From Actinomyces qiguomingii (GTDB taxonomy: Bacteria > Actinomycetota > Actinomycetes > Actinomycetales > Actinomycetaceae): a stretch of 64,000 nt of DNA. The stretch's first letter is position 1. Every line of letters starts with the position of its first letter. A program made the translations under genes and the position numbers. Shown piece after piece: positions 16,726 through 25,633 of the stretch. The notes beneath the pieces were generated by a model, which was not told where the DNA came from, did no database searches, and worked only from the letters and a program-made list of their open reading frames with translations. The DNA is taken from assembly GCF_004102025.1 (NCBI RefSeq), contig NZ_CP025228.1, positions 2,976,001 to 3,040,000 of the forward strand, given 5' to 3'.

Positions 16726-17724
16726 CTATTCCCACTCGATGGTGCCGATGGGCTTGGGGGTCAGGTCGTAGGCCACCCGGCACACGCCGGGGACCTCCGC
16801 CAGGATGCGGGTGGTGATCCGCCGCAGCAGCGGCCAGTCGAGTTCGGGCACCTCGGCGGTCATGGCGTCGACCGTGTTGACGCAGCGGATGATGACGGGC
16901 CAGTCGAAGGCGCGCCTGCCGTCGCGCACGCCGGTGGCGCGCATATCCGGTACCACGCAGAAGTACTGCCAAATGTCCTGGCCGGCGGCCTCGATCTCCT
17001 CGCGGACGACGGCGTCGGCCTCGCGCAGTGCCTCCAGGCGGTCGCGGGTGATCGCCCCCAGGCAGCGCACCCCCAGTCCCGGGCCGGGGAAGGGCTGGCG
17101 CTCCACCATGGACTCCGGCAGGCCGAGCCGGCGGCCGACCACGCGCACCTCATCCTTGTACAGGAGCTTGACGGGCTCGACGAGCTCGAAGTCCATGTCC
17201 TCGGGCAGGCCGCCGACGTTGTGGTGGGCCTTCACGCCGTCGGCGGACTCGAGAATGTCTGGGTAGATGGTGCCCTGCCCCAAGAAGCCGACGCCCTCAA
17301 GCCCCGCGGCCTGCTCGGCGAACACATTGATGAACTCGGCGCCGATGAGCTTGCGCTTGGCCTCGGGCTCGGCCACGCCCGCCAGCAGGTTCAGGAACCG
17401 GTCCGTGGCGTCGACGTAGACGAGGTTGGCGCTCAGTCCGTCCCGGAAAACCTCGATCACCTGCTCGGACTCACCCTTGCGCATCAGCCCGTGGTTGACG
17501 TGGACGCTGATCAGCTGCTTGCCGATCGCCTTGATGAGCAGGGCAGCGACGACGGAGGAGTCGACGCCGCCGGAAAGGGCCAGCAGCACCTTGCCGTCAC
17601 CGACCTGCGCGCGCACGGCCTCGACGGCCTCGGCGATGAAGGCGTCCGCCAGCTCAGGGGTGGTGATGCGCTCCATGTTGGCGGGGCGCTGGTTGGAGGT
17701 GAAGTCCACGGCCGTCTCCTTCAT
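16726..17724 (-). CDS. GMP synthase, ATP-pyrophosphatase and dimerisation domains only
   Basis: From MKETAVDFTSNQ at 17724 the 332-residue protein begins directly with the ATP-pyrophosphatase domain (P-loop [16 protein letters not shown]). It continues with HVNHGLMRKGE, the [20 protein letters not shown] block, [15 protein letters not shown] and the C-terminal IGTIEWE of GuaA. It lacks the N-terminal glutaminase domain present in the full-length guaA 3 kb away (20745). Stand-alone synthetase subunits are known in archaea, where a separate glutaminase partners them, but no such partner is nearby. It could use ammonia, borrow a glutaminase, or serve another role. It is well conserved and not visibly decayed. 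Confidence 0.88.
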   Translation of the reverse strand: MKETAVDFTSNQRPANMERITTPELADAFIAEAVEAVRAQVGDGKVLLALSGGVDSSVVAALLIKAIGKQLISVHVNHGLMRKGESEQVIEVFRDGLSANLVYVDATDRFLNLLAGVAEPEAKRKLIGAEFINVFAEQAAGLEGVGFLGQGTIYPDILESADGVKAHHNVGGLPEDMDFELVEPVKLLYKDEVRVVGRRLGLPESMVERQPFPGPGLGVRCLGAITRDRLEALREADAVVREEIEAAGQDIWQYFCVVPDMRATGVRDGRRAFDWPVIIRCVNTVDAMTAEVPELDWPLLRRITTRILAEVPGVCRVAYDLTPKPIGTIEWE

Positions 17725-17891
17725 CGTCGCGTGCGCGGGTTCGCGCCCGACTCTACTGCCGTCCCCGCGATGGCGCGGAAGAGGCCGTGCGCTCCATGGA
17801 GCCCGCCCCAACCGTCGTCGACAATGATTGCGGGCGGCGTCGTCGGCATCTCTGATCTCATCGTGCCCGATCTCAAGCGGTTCGGCTGCTT

Positions 17892-17951
17892 TCAGGAGCC
17901 CGAAGTCCCGTCGATCGCAGCTGGGACGATGCGAACCTCGTACTCATGCAT
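17892..17951 (-). pseudogene. Remnant of a ParE/RelE-type toxin gene
   Basis: An ATG at 17951 overlaps the end of the relB remnant and opens MHEYEVRIVPAAIDGTSGS before TGA. The YEVRIVPAA pattern resembles the first strand of ParE/RelE-superfamily toxins, and the overlap with the antitoxin stop is the normal gene order. Only 19 codons survive. Weak protein-like sequence continues in other frames for about 80 bases. The identification is inferential. Confidence 0.4.
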
Positions 17952-18254
17952 TGATGAGCTCATCCCTCAACTGGGACCACGCTGCAGCCGCCTCGACCCC
18001 CTCACCGTTCCTCGCTTCGAGCAGGCTCCTCATGAACGCCTCGCGCAGCTGCTCGTCGGTCATCGCGCTGACATCAACCGACCTCGGCGCCTCTGGTAGC
18101 GCGCCCCTGAAGGGGCTGCCCCCGTGAGAGAAACCTGCCGGAGAAACATGTCGACGGTGGTGGACGTGGATATGCCCAGCCGCGCAAGGACGGACTCCGC
18201 GGACCGCTTGACCTCGGGGTCGACTCGCAGATTAAGCGTCGCAGACTTCTGCAC
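17944..18254 (-). pseudogene. RelB/DinJ-family antitoxin, frameshifted
   Basis: A GTG at 18254 preceded by GAGGTGAT opens VQKSATLNLRVDPEVKRSAE and LGISTSTTVDMFLRQVSLTG, a typical RelB/DinJ ribbon-helix-helix. After the run of five C/G at 18119-18123 the frame degrades. Adding one base restores GSPFRGALPEAPRSVDVSAM and TDEQLREAFMRSLLEARNG through to TGA at 17944, with a normal RelB tail. The gene is thus broken by one deletion in a homopolymer. Upstream in-frame ATGs at 18281 and 18296 are alternative starts. Confidence 0.72.
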
Positions 18255-18321
18255 AGCAATCACCTCGCCGCTTGGGTAACGCATATGTGTATACATTTAC
18301 AACACGCGTTCCCCGCAGAGG

Positions 18322-18352
18322 GTGAGCCACCCAGGCCACTTGGGTGGCTCAC
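18322..18352. terminator. Perfect 12-bp hairpin
   Basis: GTGAGCCACCCA (18322-18333) pairs perfectly with TGGGTGGCTCAC (18341-18352) around a 7-base loop. There is no U-tract on either strand. It lies between the relB remnant and the ISL3-family IS and may end transcription leaving the IS. Confidence 0.45.
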
Positions 18353-18501
18353 GCACAAACATGCGCAGCGCGTGCCGGACGCCGACCCGCTAGCCAGCAG
18401 GTCATAGCTGACCGCCGTACCGCGTCTCGATGGGTAGGAACCCAAGATGTCAAAATCGATGACAAACGCGCCCAGGGGCGTCGGCGGCAGCGAACAAAAC
18501 G

Positions 18502-19949
18502 GGCTCTTCGCGTTTAGGGGTGTAGTAGCTGTTGTCTGAAGCCTCCGGCGTGGATGAGGCTGCGGATGGTGTAGTTGGTCAGATTCCTGAAGCCCAGGGC
18601 GATGCCGCGTAGGTGCTCCAGGCGGCCGTTGACTGCTTCAGTGGGTCCGTTGGATGTGCCGCGGTGGTCGAAGTAGGCGAGTATGTCTTCGCGCCGCTGG
18701 GCCAGGGTCTTGCCCAGCGACTTCAGCTCTTCGAGGGCGTCAGGCACGCCGGTGGTGAGGGTCTGCATCACTTTCTCCATCAGGGTCTTGCCCTGGGCGG
18801 GGGCCTTGGCGCGGTAGGCGGCCATGATCTTCTGATACACGCCCCACATGATCTCTACCGGAGTGTTGTGGGGGTCGGCGAACAGTTGTTCGAGACGCTC
18901 CCAGCCCTTGTCGCTCACCAGGCCCGCCCCGGTGCGCAGCAGCCTGCGGGCCTTGTACAGGGGGTCGTCCTTACGGCCCCGCCGCCCGGTGGTCTCGCGC
19001 TGGGTGCGGCGGCGGCACTCATCCAGCTTGTCCCCGGCCAGCGCGACCACGTGGAAGGGGTCCATGACCTCCGTCGCGCCGGGTAGGGCCTCGGCGGCGG
19101 CGGTCTTGAAGCCCGCGAACCCATCCATCGAGACCACCTCGATCCGGCTGCGCCAGTCCTCGTCGCGTTCCTGGAGCCATTGCTTGAAGGCCTGCTTGGA
19201 GCGGCCTTCGATCATGTCCAGCAGGCGGGAGGGGCCGGTACGGTCGCGCACGGGTGTAAGGTCGATGATGACGGTGACGTACTTGTCGCCCTTGCGGGTG
19301 TGCCGCCAAACATGCTCATCCACCCCGATGACCTCCACACCCTTCAGACGTCCAGGATCATTGATCAAGCGGTCCTTGGCCCGCTCAAGGACGGCCTCAT
19401 TGGCGGTGTGCCAGGACACCCCCAGAGCTGCCGCCACACGCGAGATGGACATGAACTCCACCCCCACGGCCCGGATCGCCCACTCCTTGGCCGCCAAGGT
19501 CAGCCTCGCCCGCTTGGCGGCCGCACGAGACGCGTCCTGCCTCCACACACGCCCACAGCCCTGGCAGCGCCACCGGCGCAGCCGCACCAGCAAGTGGGTT
19601 GGGCGCCAGCCCACCGGAACATGCGCCAGCCGCCTCGCGACGGTCCCCACCGGGGCGCCCTGGGCCCCGCAGACCCGGCAGAACGCATCCTCCTCGCAGA
19701 CCTGCAGCCGACACTCCACCAGTGCACCGCCGCCATCTATGCGCATGCCGGTGACAGTCAGTCCCAGCGCGTCCAGGCCCAGGAAACTAGCAAAATCAGG
19801 GGCAGCAAAGGTAGTCTCGGCCATGTCGAGGTCTCCGTGATCGGTGGTGTTCAGCAACCACCAATCATCGGGGACCTCGACCCCTACCCGCCCCTGCGAC
19901 ACGCGCACCCACGACTACCCCACCACCACACCCTCAAACACGAAGAGCC
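18502..19949. mobile_element. ISL3-family insertion sequence
   Basis: The element is bounded by 22-bp inverted repeats, GGCTCTTCGCGTTTAGGGGT.. at 18502-18523 and, on the other strand, GGCTCTTCGTGTTTGAGGGT.. at 19949-19928 (19 of 22 match). It encloses one ISL3 transposase. Flanks are ACAAAACG on the left and ACAAACGT on the right, close to but not an exact 8-bp target duplication. The same end sequence recurs on the non-coding elements at 28.5-30.1 kb and near 58.67 kb. Confidence 0.88.
18514..19824 (-). CDS. ISL3-family transposase
   Basis: The start at 19824 (MAETTFAAPDFASFLG) has GGAGA upstream. An in-frame start at 19908 is possible. The 436-residue product has the N-terminal zinc-finger pairs of ISL3 transposases (FCRVCG and RCQGCG), a helix-turn-helix (ISRVAAALGVSWHTANEAVL) and a DDE catalytic domain. 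Acidic residues of that domain are visible in VIGVDEHVW, VSMDGFAGF / MDPFHVVAL and GTSNGPTEAVNGRLE. It looks intact and could also mobilise the MITE-like elements that share its ends. Confidence 0.93.
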   Translation of the reverse strand: MAETTFAAPDFASFLGLDALGLTVTGMRIDGGGALVECRLQVCEEDAFCRVCGAQGAPVGTVARRLAHVPVGWRPTHLLVRLRRWRCQGCGRVWRQDASRAAAKRARLTLAAKEWAIRAVGVEFMSISRVAAALGVSWHTANEAVLERAKDRLINDPGRLKGVEVIGVDEHVWRHTRKGDKYVTVIIDLTPVRDRTGPSRLLDMIEGRSKQAFKQWLQERDEDWRSRIEVVSMDGFAGFKTAAAEALPGATEVMDPFHVVALAGDKLDECRRRTQRETTGRRGRKDDPLYKARRLLRTGAGLVSDKGWERLEQLFADPHNTPVEIMWGVYQKIMAAYRAKAPAQGKTLMEKVMQTLTTGVPDALEELKSLGKTLAQRREDILAYFDHRGTSNGPTEAVNGRLEHLRGIALGFRNLTNYTIRSLIHAGGFRQQLLHP

Positions 19950-20083
19950 ACAAACGTTGGAATCATGCGGGTACCGGGTCCGCTCTCGCTGGCATCGGGA
20001 GTGTTTGTCATTGATATTGCCACTTCCACCCCTGACACACAGCCCCACGCGTAAGCTCCCACGCCCAGACCGGAAGAATCTCT

Positions 20084-20416
20084 TCAGCTTGATGCCTGCA
20101 ACCCTAGGACGGCGATGAGCTGCCGCGAGACCTCTGCCATGTCATCTTTGTCCAGGATACCAACTCGCTTTCCGAGAAGTTGTTTGTCCACAGTGACGAT
20201 CTTCTCGGTCATCACGTAGCTCGGTTTCGCAAGCCCGTTACCTTCACTCGGGTCGATAGGGACCCTCGTGGGGATGTCGCGCGAGTCGAAGCTCGTGAAT
20301 AGGCACAGGACAACCGATCCGAAGCCTGTCAGTTCATCGCTCTGCACGACAACTACCGATCGCGCCTTGCTCGCATAGGCGTCGTTCCGCAGCGTCCAAA
20401 CCTCACCGCGCCTCAT
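20084..20416 (-). CDS. MazF/PemK-family toxin
   Basis: The 110-residue protein opens MRRGEVWTLRND and continues ARSVVVVQSDELTGFGSVVL, PTRVPIDPSEGNGL and SYVMTEKIVTVDK. These are the conserved strands of the MazF/PemK/CcdB-fold endoribonucleases. Family toxins cleave mRNA at short sites. It follows and overlaps its antitoxin gene by 14 bp (20403-20416), the standard order. No damage is visible, so this module is probably active, unlike the decayed pair at 17.9-18.3 kb. Confidence 0.9.
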   Translation of the reverse strand: MRRGEVWTLRNDAYASKARSVVVVQSDELTGFGSVVLCLFTSFDSRDIPTRVPIDPSEGNGLAKPSYVMTEKIVTVDKQLLGKRVGILDKDDMAEVSRQLIAVLGLQASS

Positions 20417-20648
20417 TGATCGCCCTCAGGGACAGGTCCGTCGCAAACCTGGTGGCGTCCTCCTCGGTGGCGAACGGCTCGACGTCCTCCGAGAGGCGCA
20501 CGTCGTAAGGGAAGCCACGGTGACTGTTGAAGGCGGTCACGAACATGCGCAGCGCGTCCGCCGGGGTGGTGCCGAGCTTCCTCGTGGTCTCCTTGAAGAG
20601 CTCCGCCTGCTCCGCGTCAACCCTCGTGGCTATCTGTCTCATTGCCAT
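20403..20648 (-). CDS. Antitoxin of the MazF-type pair (RelB/DinJ-like ribbon-helix-helix)
   Basis: From MAMRQIATRVDAEQAELFKE at 20648 the product is 81 residues, with GGAAGG about nine bases upstream. ATRVDAEQAELFKETTRKLG and TPADALRMFVTAFNSHRGFPYDV match the RelB/DinJ DNA-binding fold, and the acidic C-terminus (LSEDVEPFATEEDATRFA) would be the toxin-binding tail. A RelB-type antitoxin with a MazF-type toxin is a mixed but known pairing. The complex would normally repress its own promoter, which should lie at about 20649-20710. Confidence 0.82.
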   Translation of the reverse strand: MAMRQIATRVDAEQAELFKETTRKLGTTPADALRMFVTAFNSHRGFPYDVRLSEDVEPFATEEDATRFATDLSLRAINEAR

Positions 20649-20744
20649 GACATGCCGCCTTCCTTCAAGACACATCATATCAACGAAACGGTGCAGAATA
20701 TACCTTCACGCTAGCTAGCCCTGGCTGCCAGGTAGACCTCGCCG

Positions 20745-22346
20745 CTACTCCCACTCGATGGTGCCCGGGGGCTTGCTGGTCACGTCCAGCACCACACGGT
20801 TGACCTCCGGGACGGCGTTGGTGATGCGCGTGGAGATGCGAGCCAACACCTCATAGGGCAGCCGCGCCCAGTCCGCCGTCATGGCGTCCTCACTACTCAC
20901 CGGCCGCAGCACCACCGGGTGCCCATAGGTGCGCCCGTCACCCTGCACTCCCACCGAGCGCACATCGGCCAACAGCACCACCGGGCACTGCCAGATCTCC
21001 CCATCCAGCCCCGCCGCCGTCAGCTCCTCACGGGCGATCGCGTCCGCCGCCCGCAGGATGCGCAGGTTCTCCGCCGTCACCTCGCCGATGACGCGAATAC
21101 CGAGCCCCGGCCCGGGGAAGGGCTGGCGGGCCACGATCCCCTCGGGCACACCCAGCTCCCGGCCGATGGCGCGCACCTCGTCCTTGAACAGGGCGCGCAG
21201 CGGCTCGATCAGCTCGAAGTCCAGGTCGTCGGGCAGGCCGCCCACGTTGTGGTGGCTCTTGATATTGGCGGCGCCCTCGCCGCCGCCGGACTCGACCACG
21301 TCCGGGTACAGCGTGCCCTGCACCAGGAACTTGATCTCCCCGCCGGCGGCGCCCACCTCCGCGATCACGCGCCGCTGGGCGGCCTCGAAGGAGCGGATGA
21401 ACTCCCGGCCGATGATTTTGCGCTTGGCCTCCGGCTCACTCACGCCCGCAAGCGCGGTCAGGAAGCGTTCGGACTCGTCCACGGTGATCACGCGGATGCC
21501 CATGCCCCGGGCGTAGTCGCGCTCCACCTGCTCGCGCTCGCCGGCGCGCAGCAGGCCGTGGTCCACGAAAATGCAGGTCAGCTGATCCCCGATGGCCCGG
21601 TGCACCAGGGCCGCGGCCACCGAGGAGTCGACGCCGCCGGACAGGCCGCAGATGACGTGGGCGTCGCCCACGCGCTCCCGGATGGCCTCGACCTGCTCGT
21701 CGATGATGTTGTCCGGCGTCCAGGTGGCGAGAATGCCGGCGCCGTCGCGGAGGAAGTTCTCCAGTGCCCGCTGCCCGGACTGCGAGTGCAGCACCTCCGG
21801 GTGCCACTGCAGCCCGTACAGGTGCCGGGCGGGATCCTCGAAGGCGGCCACGGGCGTCTGTGAGGTGGAGGCGGTGACGGTGAAGCCATCCGGGGCGGCC
21901 TGCACGGCGTCGCCGTGGCTCATCCACACCGCCTGCCGGGCGGGGGTGCCGGAGAACAGGCAGGAGTCGGGGTCGACGTCGGCCTCGGTGTGCCCGTACT
22001 CGCGGGTACCGGTGCGCCCGACAGTGCCGCCGAGGGCCTGGGCCATGGTCTGGAAGCCGTAGCAAATGCCCAGCACGGGCACGCCCGCCTCGAACAGGGC
22101 GGGATCGACCCCGGGGGCGCCGTCGGCGTACACGGAGGCGGGCCCGCCGGACAGGATGATGGCGGCCGGCCGCTTGGCGAGCATGTCGACAGCCGACATG
22201 GTGTACGGCACGATCTCGGAGTACACGCTCGCCTCGCGCACGCGGCGGGCGATCAACTGGGCGTACTGGGCGCCGAAGTCCACCACCAGGACGGGACCGG
22301 TTCGGCCCTCCTCATCCCCGGTGGCGCCATGGGGAATTGTCGTCAC
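20745..22346 (-). CDS. guaA: GMP synthase (glutamine-hydrolysing)
   Basis: The enzyme converts XMP, ATP and glutamine to GMP in purine synthesis. The glutaminase domain has the nucleophile elbow [10 protein letters not shown] and the His-Glu pair [10 protein letters not shown]. The ATP-pyrophosphatase domain has [16 protein letters not shown], and the C-terminus is PPGTIEWE. The GTG at 22346 ([14 protein letters not shown]) gives 533 residues, about the family length. No strong ribosome binding site separates it from other candidates. A second, glutaminase-less paralogue is at 16726. Confidence 0.94.
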   Translation of the reverse strand: MTTIPHGATGDEEGRTGPVLVVDFGAQYAQLIARRVREASVYSEIVPYTMSAVDMLAKRPAAIILSGGPASVYADGAPGVDPALFEAGVPVLGICYGFQTMAQALGGTVGRTGTREYGHTEADVDPDSCLFSGTPARQAVWMSHGDAVQAAPDGFTVTASTSQTPVAAFEDPARHLYGLQWHPEVLHSQSGQRALENFLRDGAGILATWTPDNIIDEQVEAIRERVGDAHVICGLSGGVDSSVAAALVHRAIGDQLTCIFVDHGLLRAGEREQVERDYARGMGIRVITVDESERFLTALAGVSEPEAKRKIIGREFIRSFEAAQRRVIAEVGAAGGEIKFLVQGTLYPDVVESGGGEGAANIKSHHNVGGLPDDLDFELIEPLRALFKDEVRAIGRELGVPEGIVARQPFPGPGLGIRVIGEVTAENLRILRAADAIAREELTAAGLDGEIWQCPVVLLADVRSVGVQGDGRTYGHPVVLRPVSSEDAMTADWARLPYEVLARISTRITNAVPEVNRVVLDVTSKPPGTIEWE

Positions 22347-22436
22347 CGGCACAGGATAGCGGGCTGCGGTCGTGTGCCAACGACGGCGCATGCCCGCCGC
22401 CCCTATTGGCAGCACGCCTCCCTGCCGGGCCCGTCC

Positions 22437-23174
22437 TCATATCAGCAGATAGGCGGCAGACAGGGCCGTGAGCACCGTGACCAGCGGGTCGAAGACCTTG
22501 TTGTCCATGTGCCCTGCCAGCCAGCGCCCTCCCAGTGCCGCAGCCACCACAACCGGCACCAGCACCAAATCCATCCACAGCGTATCGGGCCGGATAATGC
22601 CCAAGCCGATGGAGAAGGGCAGCTTAACCAGGTTGACGATGCAGTAGAACCAGGCGGTTGTCCCCAGGAAGGTGGCCACGGAGAACCGGGAGGCCAGGAA
22701 GTACATGCTGGTCACCGGCCCGCCGGCATTGGCAGCCATGGTGGTGAAGCCGGCCAGCGTGCCGTAGACGGCGCGACCCACCCGGCCCTGAATCTGCGGC
22801 GGATGTGGCAGGCGCATGAGCAGCAGCGTGATGGCGATCAGGGCGATCAGCAGCACGCCGATGAACCGCTTGGTGACCTCGTCGGAGGCCACGCGCAAGA
22901 AGAGCGCGCCCAGAACCACGCCCGCGAGCACCCCGGGGACGAGCCGGCGCAGCGTGCCCCAGTCGGCGTCGCGGCGATACATGCTGATTGCCAGCGCGTC
23001 CCCCACCAGGAGCAGCACAAGCATGGTGCCGGTGGACTCCTTGGCGGGCAAAACGGTGGCGAACAGGGCCACGGCAAGGGTGGCCGCACCGGGCAGGGCG
23101 GTTTTGGCCAGGCCGATGGCGGCGGCGGCGACGATGAGAACCAGCCAGGTCGGGGTGGACAGCATTGTCTGCAC
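22437..23174 (-). CDS. TSUP-family membrane transporter (TauE/SafE)
   Basis: The 245-residue protein has seven or eight hydrophobic segments and the repeated TSUP pattern: LVLIVAAAAIGLAKTALPGA at the N-terminus and GFTTMAANAGGPVTSMYFLA in the middle, the latter being the conserved NAGGP...Y motif. Family members export sulfite, sulfoacetate or other organosulfur anions, or take up small anions. The substrate here is not predictable. It lies just beyond guaA on the same strand. Confidence 0.88.
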   Translation of the reverse strand: MQTMLSTPTWLVLIVAAAAIGLAKTALPGAATLAVALFATVLPAKESTGTMLVLLLVGDALAISMYRRDADWGTLRRLVPGVLAGVVLGALFLRVASDEVTKRFIGVLLIALIAITLLLMRLPHPPQIQGRVGRAVYGTLAGFTTMAANAGGPVTSMYFLASRFSVATFLGTTAWFYCIVNLVKLPFSIGLGIIRPDTLWMDLVLVPVVVAAALGGRWLAGHMDNKVFDPLVTVLTALSAAYLLI

Positions 23175-23238
23175 AAAGCCATCTTAAGGCCTGCACCTCC
23201 GCCGGAGGTCGCCTTTGGACCACCCCTCCAGCTCGGCG

Positions 23239-23252
23239 CTTGACAGGACAAA
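23239..23252. promoter_or_regulatory. Putative inositol-regulon operator, site a, overlapping a promoter
   Basis: CTTGAC-AG-GACAAA matches the locus consensus TTTGTC-N2-GACAAA in the whole right half and most of the left. TTGACA (23240-23245) is a good -35 hexamer inside it, with TACGCT (23264-23269) at 18 bp as a possible -10. It lies 109 bp before the iolG/iolE-type operon at 23361. The overlap with the -35 would suit repression. Confidence 0.55.
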
Positions 23253-23360
23253 TGATCACCGAATACGCTGCTGTCACGTCACCGCCGACACGTGTTATCG
23301 CGCCAATCACCTTGAATACTCGCCACTTTACGACCACGGTGGTCGGCGAAGGAGTCACCC

Positions 23361-24557
23361 ATGAGCACCAAACGCCAAATCGGAGTCGGAGTCATCTCCC
23401 TGGGCTGGATGGGCCGCCTGCACGCCCGCAGCTACCGCTCCCTGTCCGAGCGCTTCCCCGAACTGGGAGTCGAGGCCCGCCTCGTGGCCGCCGCCGACCC
23501 GATCGAGGAGACGCAGCGGGCCGCCGTGGAGGACCTGGGCTTCGAGCGCGCCTACTCCGACTACCGCGAGCTGCTGGCCGACCCGGAGGTCGAGGTCGTC
23601 TCCATCGCCTCTCCGAACTACCTGCATCAGGAGATTGCTCTGGCCGCCGCGGCGGCCGGCAAGCCGTTCTGGATCGAGAAGCCCATGGGCACCTCGGCCG
23701 AGCAGTCCAAGACCATCGCCCGCGCCGCCGAGGCCGCCGAACTGGTTACCGCCGTCGGCTTCAACTACCGGCACGTGCCGGCGATTGAGTACATGCGTGA
23801 GCTTATCCGCTCCGGGAAGCTTGGCCGCATCACCAACGCCCGTGTCTGGTTCATCGCCGACTACAACTCCTCGCCCCGCAGCCCCCTGACCTGGCGCGCC
23901 TCCCGAGACAAGGCCGGGGCCGGCGTCGTCCCGGATCTGATGAGCCACGGGGCGGACCTGGCCCAGTACCTGATCGGCCGCATCGCCTCGGTGACCGCCC
24001 TGACCGACACTTTCATCAAGGAGCGCCCCATCCCCACCAAGATGGGCATCGGCCACTCCGGATTCGAAATCGGCGACGAGGTCGGCGAGGTTGAGAACGA
24101 AGACTACGTGGGCATGCTCGCCCGCTTCGAGTCCGGCGCCGTCGCCACCATGGAGTCCTCGCGCGTAAGCGTGGGACCGCGCGCCGAGTACGTGGTGGAG
24201 GTCTACGGTACGCAGGGCTCGGCCCGTTGGAACTTCGAACGACTCAACGAGCTTGAGGTCTGCCTGGACGTCGACGGCGGCCCCACCCACGGCTACCGCC
24301 GCGCCATGGCCGGCCCCGCCTGGGGCGAATGGCACCGCTACCAGCCCGCGATTGGCACGTCCATGGGCTTCGATGATCTGAAGTCCATTGAGGCCGCCCA
24401 GTTCATCCGCTCCGTCCTGACCGGCGAGCAGCACGCCCCCTCCGCCGCGGACGCCTGGTGCGCCGCCGAGGTTGACGCCGCCGTCGTCGCCTCCGCGGCC
24501 GACGGGCAGTGGCACGAGGTCGCCCGCGTTCAGGGCCGCACCACCTTCGATACCTGA
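23361..24557 (+). CDS. Gfo/Idh/MocA-family oxidoreductase (inositol dehydrogenase-like, paralogue 1)
   Basis: The 398-residue protein has an N-terminal Rossmann motif (VGVISLGWMGRLHARSYRSL, with GLGWMG in place of the usual GAGxxG) and the family EKP motif (FWIEKPMGTS). It has a C-terminal GFO_IDH domain with PDLMSHGADLAQYLIG, in which His would be the catalytic acid/base. It likely oxidises a ring or side-chain hydroxyl of an inositol or related polyol using NAD(P). It starts an operon with iolE. Five such paralogues occur in this locus, so the exact stereoisomer cannot be assigned. Confidence 0.87.
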   Translation: MSTKRQIGVGVISLGWMGRLHARSYRSLSERFPELGVEARLVAAADPIEETQRAAVEDLGFERAYSDYRELLADPEVEVVSIASPNYLHQEIALAAAAAGKPFWIEKPMGTSAEQSKTIARAAEAAELVTAVGFNYRHVPAIEYMRELIRSGKLGRITNARVWFIADYNSSPRSPLTWRASRDKAGAGVVPDLMSHGADLAQYLIGRIASVTALTDTFIKERPIPTKMGIGHSGFEIGDEVGEVENEDYVGMLARFESGAVATMESSRVSVGPRAEYVVEVYGTQGSARWNFERLNELEVCLDVDGGPTHGYRRAMAGPAWGEWHRYQPAIGTSMGFDDLKSIEAAQFIRSVLTGEQHAPSAADAWCAAEVDAAVVASAADGQWHEVARVQGRTTFDT

Positions 24558-24616
24558 ACCCGCCAGCTAATCACAGCCAAACAGATCCACACCAACCGCT
24601 CCGAAGGAGATCGCTC

Positions 24617-25543
24617 ATGAGCTTCCGCCTCGACCCCGCCACCGCCATTAACGACCCCCACGGCATCACCTGGGGCATGCACCCCATCTCCTGGCGCAAC
24701 GACGACATCAAGGAGGTCGGCGCCTTCAACACCCTGGAGGACATGCTGCTGGATCTGGCTGACCTGGGCTATCAAGGCACCGAGGTGGCCGGCTGGTTCC
24801 CCGCCAAGGAGGTCGCCAAGGAGCGCGCCGAGGCCCGCGGCATTCAGATCGTCGCCCAGTGGTTCTCCTCCTTCATCGTGCGCGACGGCGTGGAGGCCGT
24901 CATCCCGGAGTTCACCGCCACCTGCGAGTACCTGCAGTTCCTGGGCGCCACGCGCGTGGTCGTCTCCGAGCAGACCGGCTCCGTGCAGGGCAAGCGCGAC
25001 GTATGCATCTTCACCGACAAGCCGGTGCTCACCGATGAGCAGTGGCCGGTGCTGGCCGCGGGCCTGAACCGTCTTGGCGAGATCGCCAAAGAGCACGGGC
25101 TCACCCTGGTCTACCACCACCACCTGGGCACCGTGGTGCAGACCAAGGCAGAGACCATCAAGCTCATGGAGCTGACTGACCCGGACAAGGTCTCCCTTCT
25201 GTTCGACACCGGCCACGCCTTCGTCGGTGACGGCGACGTCATGGGCCTGCTTCAGGCCACCATCGACCGGGTGGCGCATGTGCACTTCAAGGACGTGCGC
25301 CCGGAGAAGCTGGAGGAGTCCAAGCGGCTGGAGCGCTCCTTCCTGGACTCCTTCCTAGCGGGCATGTTCACCGTCCCCGGTGACGGCATGATCGACTTCA
25401 CCGAGCCCTACAAGTTCCTGATCGACCACGGCTACCGGGACTGGATCCTGGTGGAGGCCGAGCAGGACCCGGCGATCGCCAACCCGCACGAGTACGGGGC
25501 CAAGGCCCGCGCCTACATCGAGTCGACGCTGTTTAATGCCTGA
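24617..25543 (+). CDS. iolE: Inosose dehydratase
   Basis: The start at 24617 follows GAAGGAGA, giving 308 residues, the IolE length. The sequence matches IolE closely: GITWGMHPISWRNDDI, YQGTEVAGWFP, AQWFSSFIVRDG, VYHHHLGT, LLFDTGH, HVHFKDVRPE, FTVPGDGMIDF and LVEAEQDP. These supply the metal-binding and catalytic residues of the TIM barrel. IolE dehydrates 2-keto-myo-inositol (inosose) to the cyclohexanedione that IolD then opens. It lies 59 bp after the dehydrogenase in the same operon. Confidence 0.93.
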   Translation: MSFRLDPATAINDPHGITWGMHPISWRNDDIKEVGAFNTLEDMLLDLADLGYQGTEVAGWFPAKEVAKERAEARGIQIVAQWFSSFIVRDGVEAVIPEFTATCEYLQFLGATRVVVSEQTGSVQGKRDVCIFTDKPVLTDEQWPVLAAGLNRLGEIAKEHGLTLVYHHHLGTVVQTKAETIKLMELTDPDKVSLLFDTGHAFVGDGDVMGLLQATIDRVAHVHFKDVRPEKLEESKRLERSFLDSFLAGMFTVPGDGMIDFTEPYKFLIDHGYRDWILVEAEQDPAIANPHEYGAKARAYIESTLFNA

Positions 25544-25550
25544 ATCCACT

Positions 25551-25584
25551 CCTCGCCGATAGCGGTGTGCCCTCGACGGCGAGG
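25551..25584 (+). terminator. Weak hairpin after iolE
   Basis: CCTCGCCG (25551-25558) pairs with CGGCGAGG (25577-25584) eight bases after the iolE stop. The arms are short and the loop is 18 bases, so this is only a possible terminator. Confidence 0.4.
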
Positions 25585-25633
25585 ACTACAGGATGCTGCC
25601 CGATAACACACAGCTTATCGCAGAGCCATCATC

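Noticed and set aside
16726..17724. NAD synthetase or another PP-loop enzyme
   Set aside because: PGPGLGVRCLG, the [17 protein letters not shown] block and the IGTIEWE C-terminus are specific to GMP synthase.
20084..20416. RelE-type toxin paired with the RelB-like antitoxin
   Set aside because: The MRRGEVW opening and the later strands are those of MazF/PemK, not RelE.
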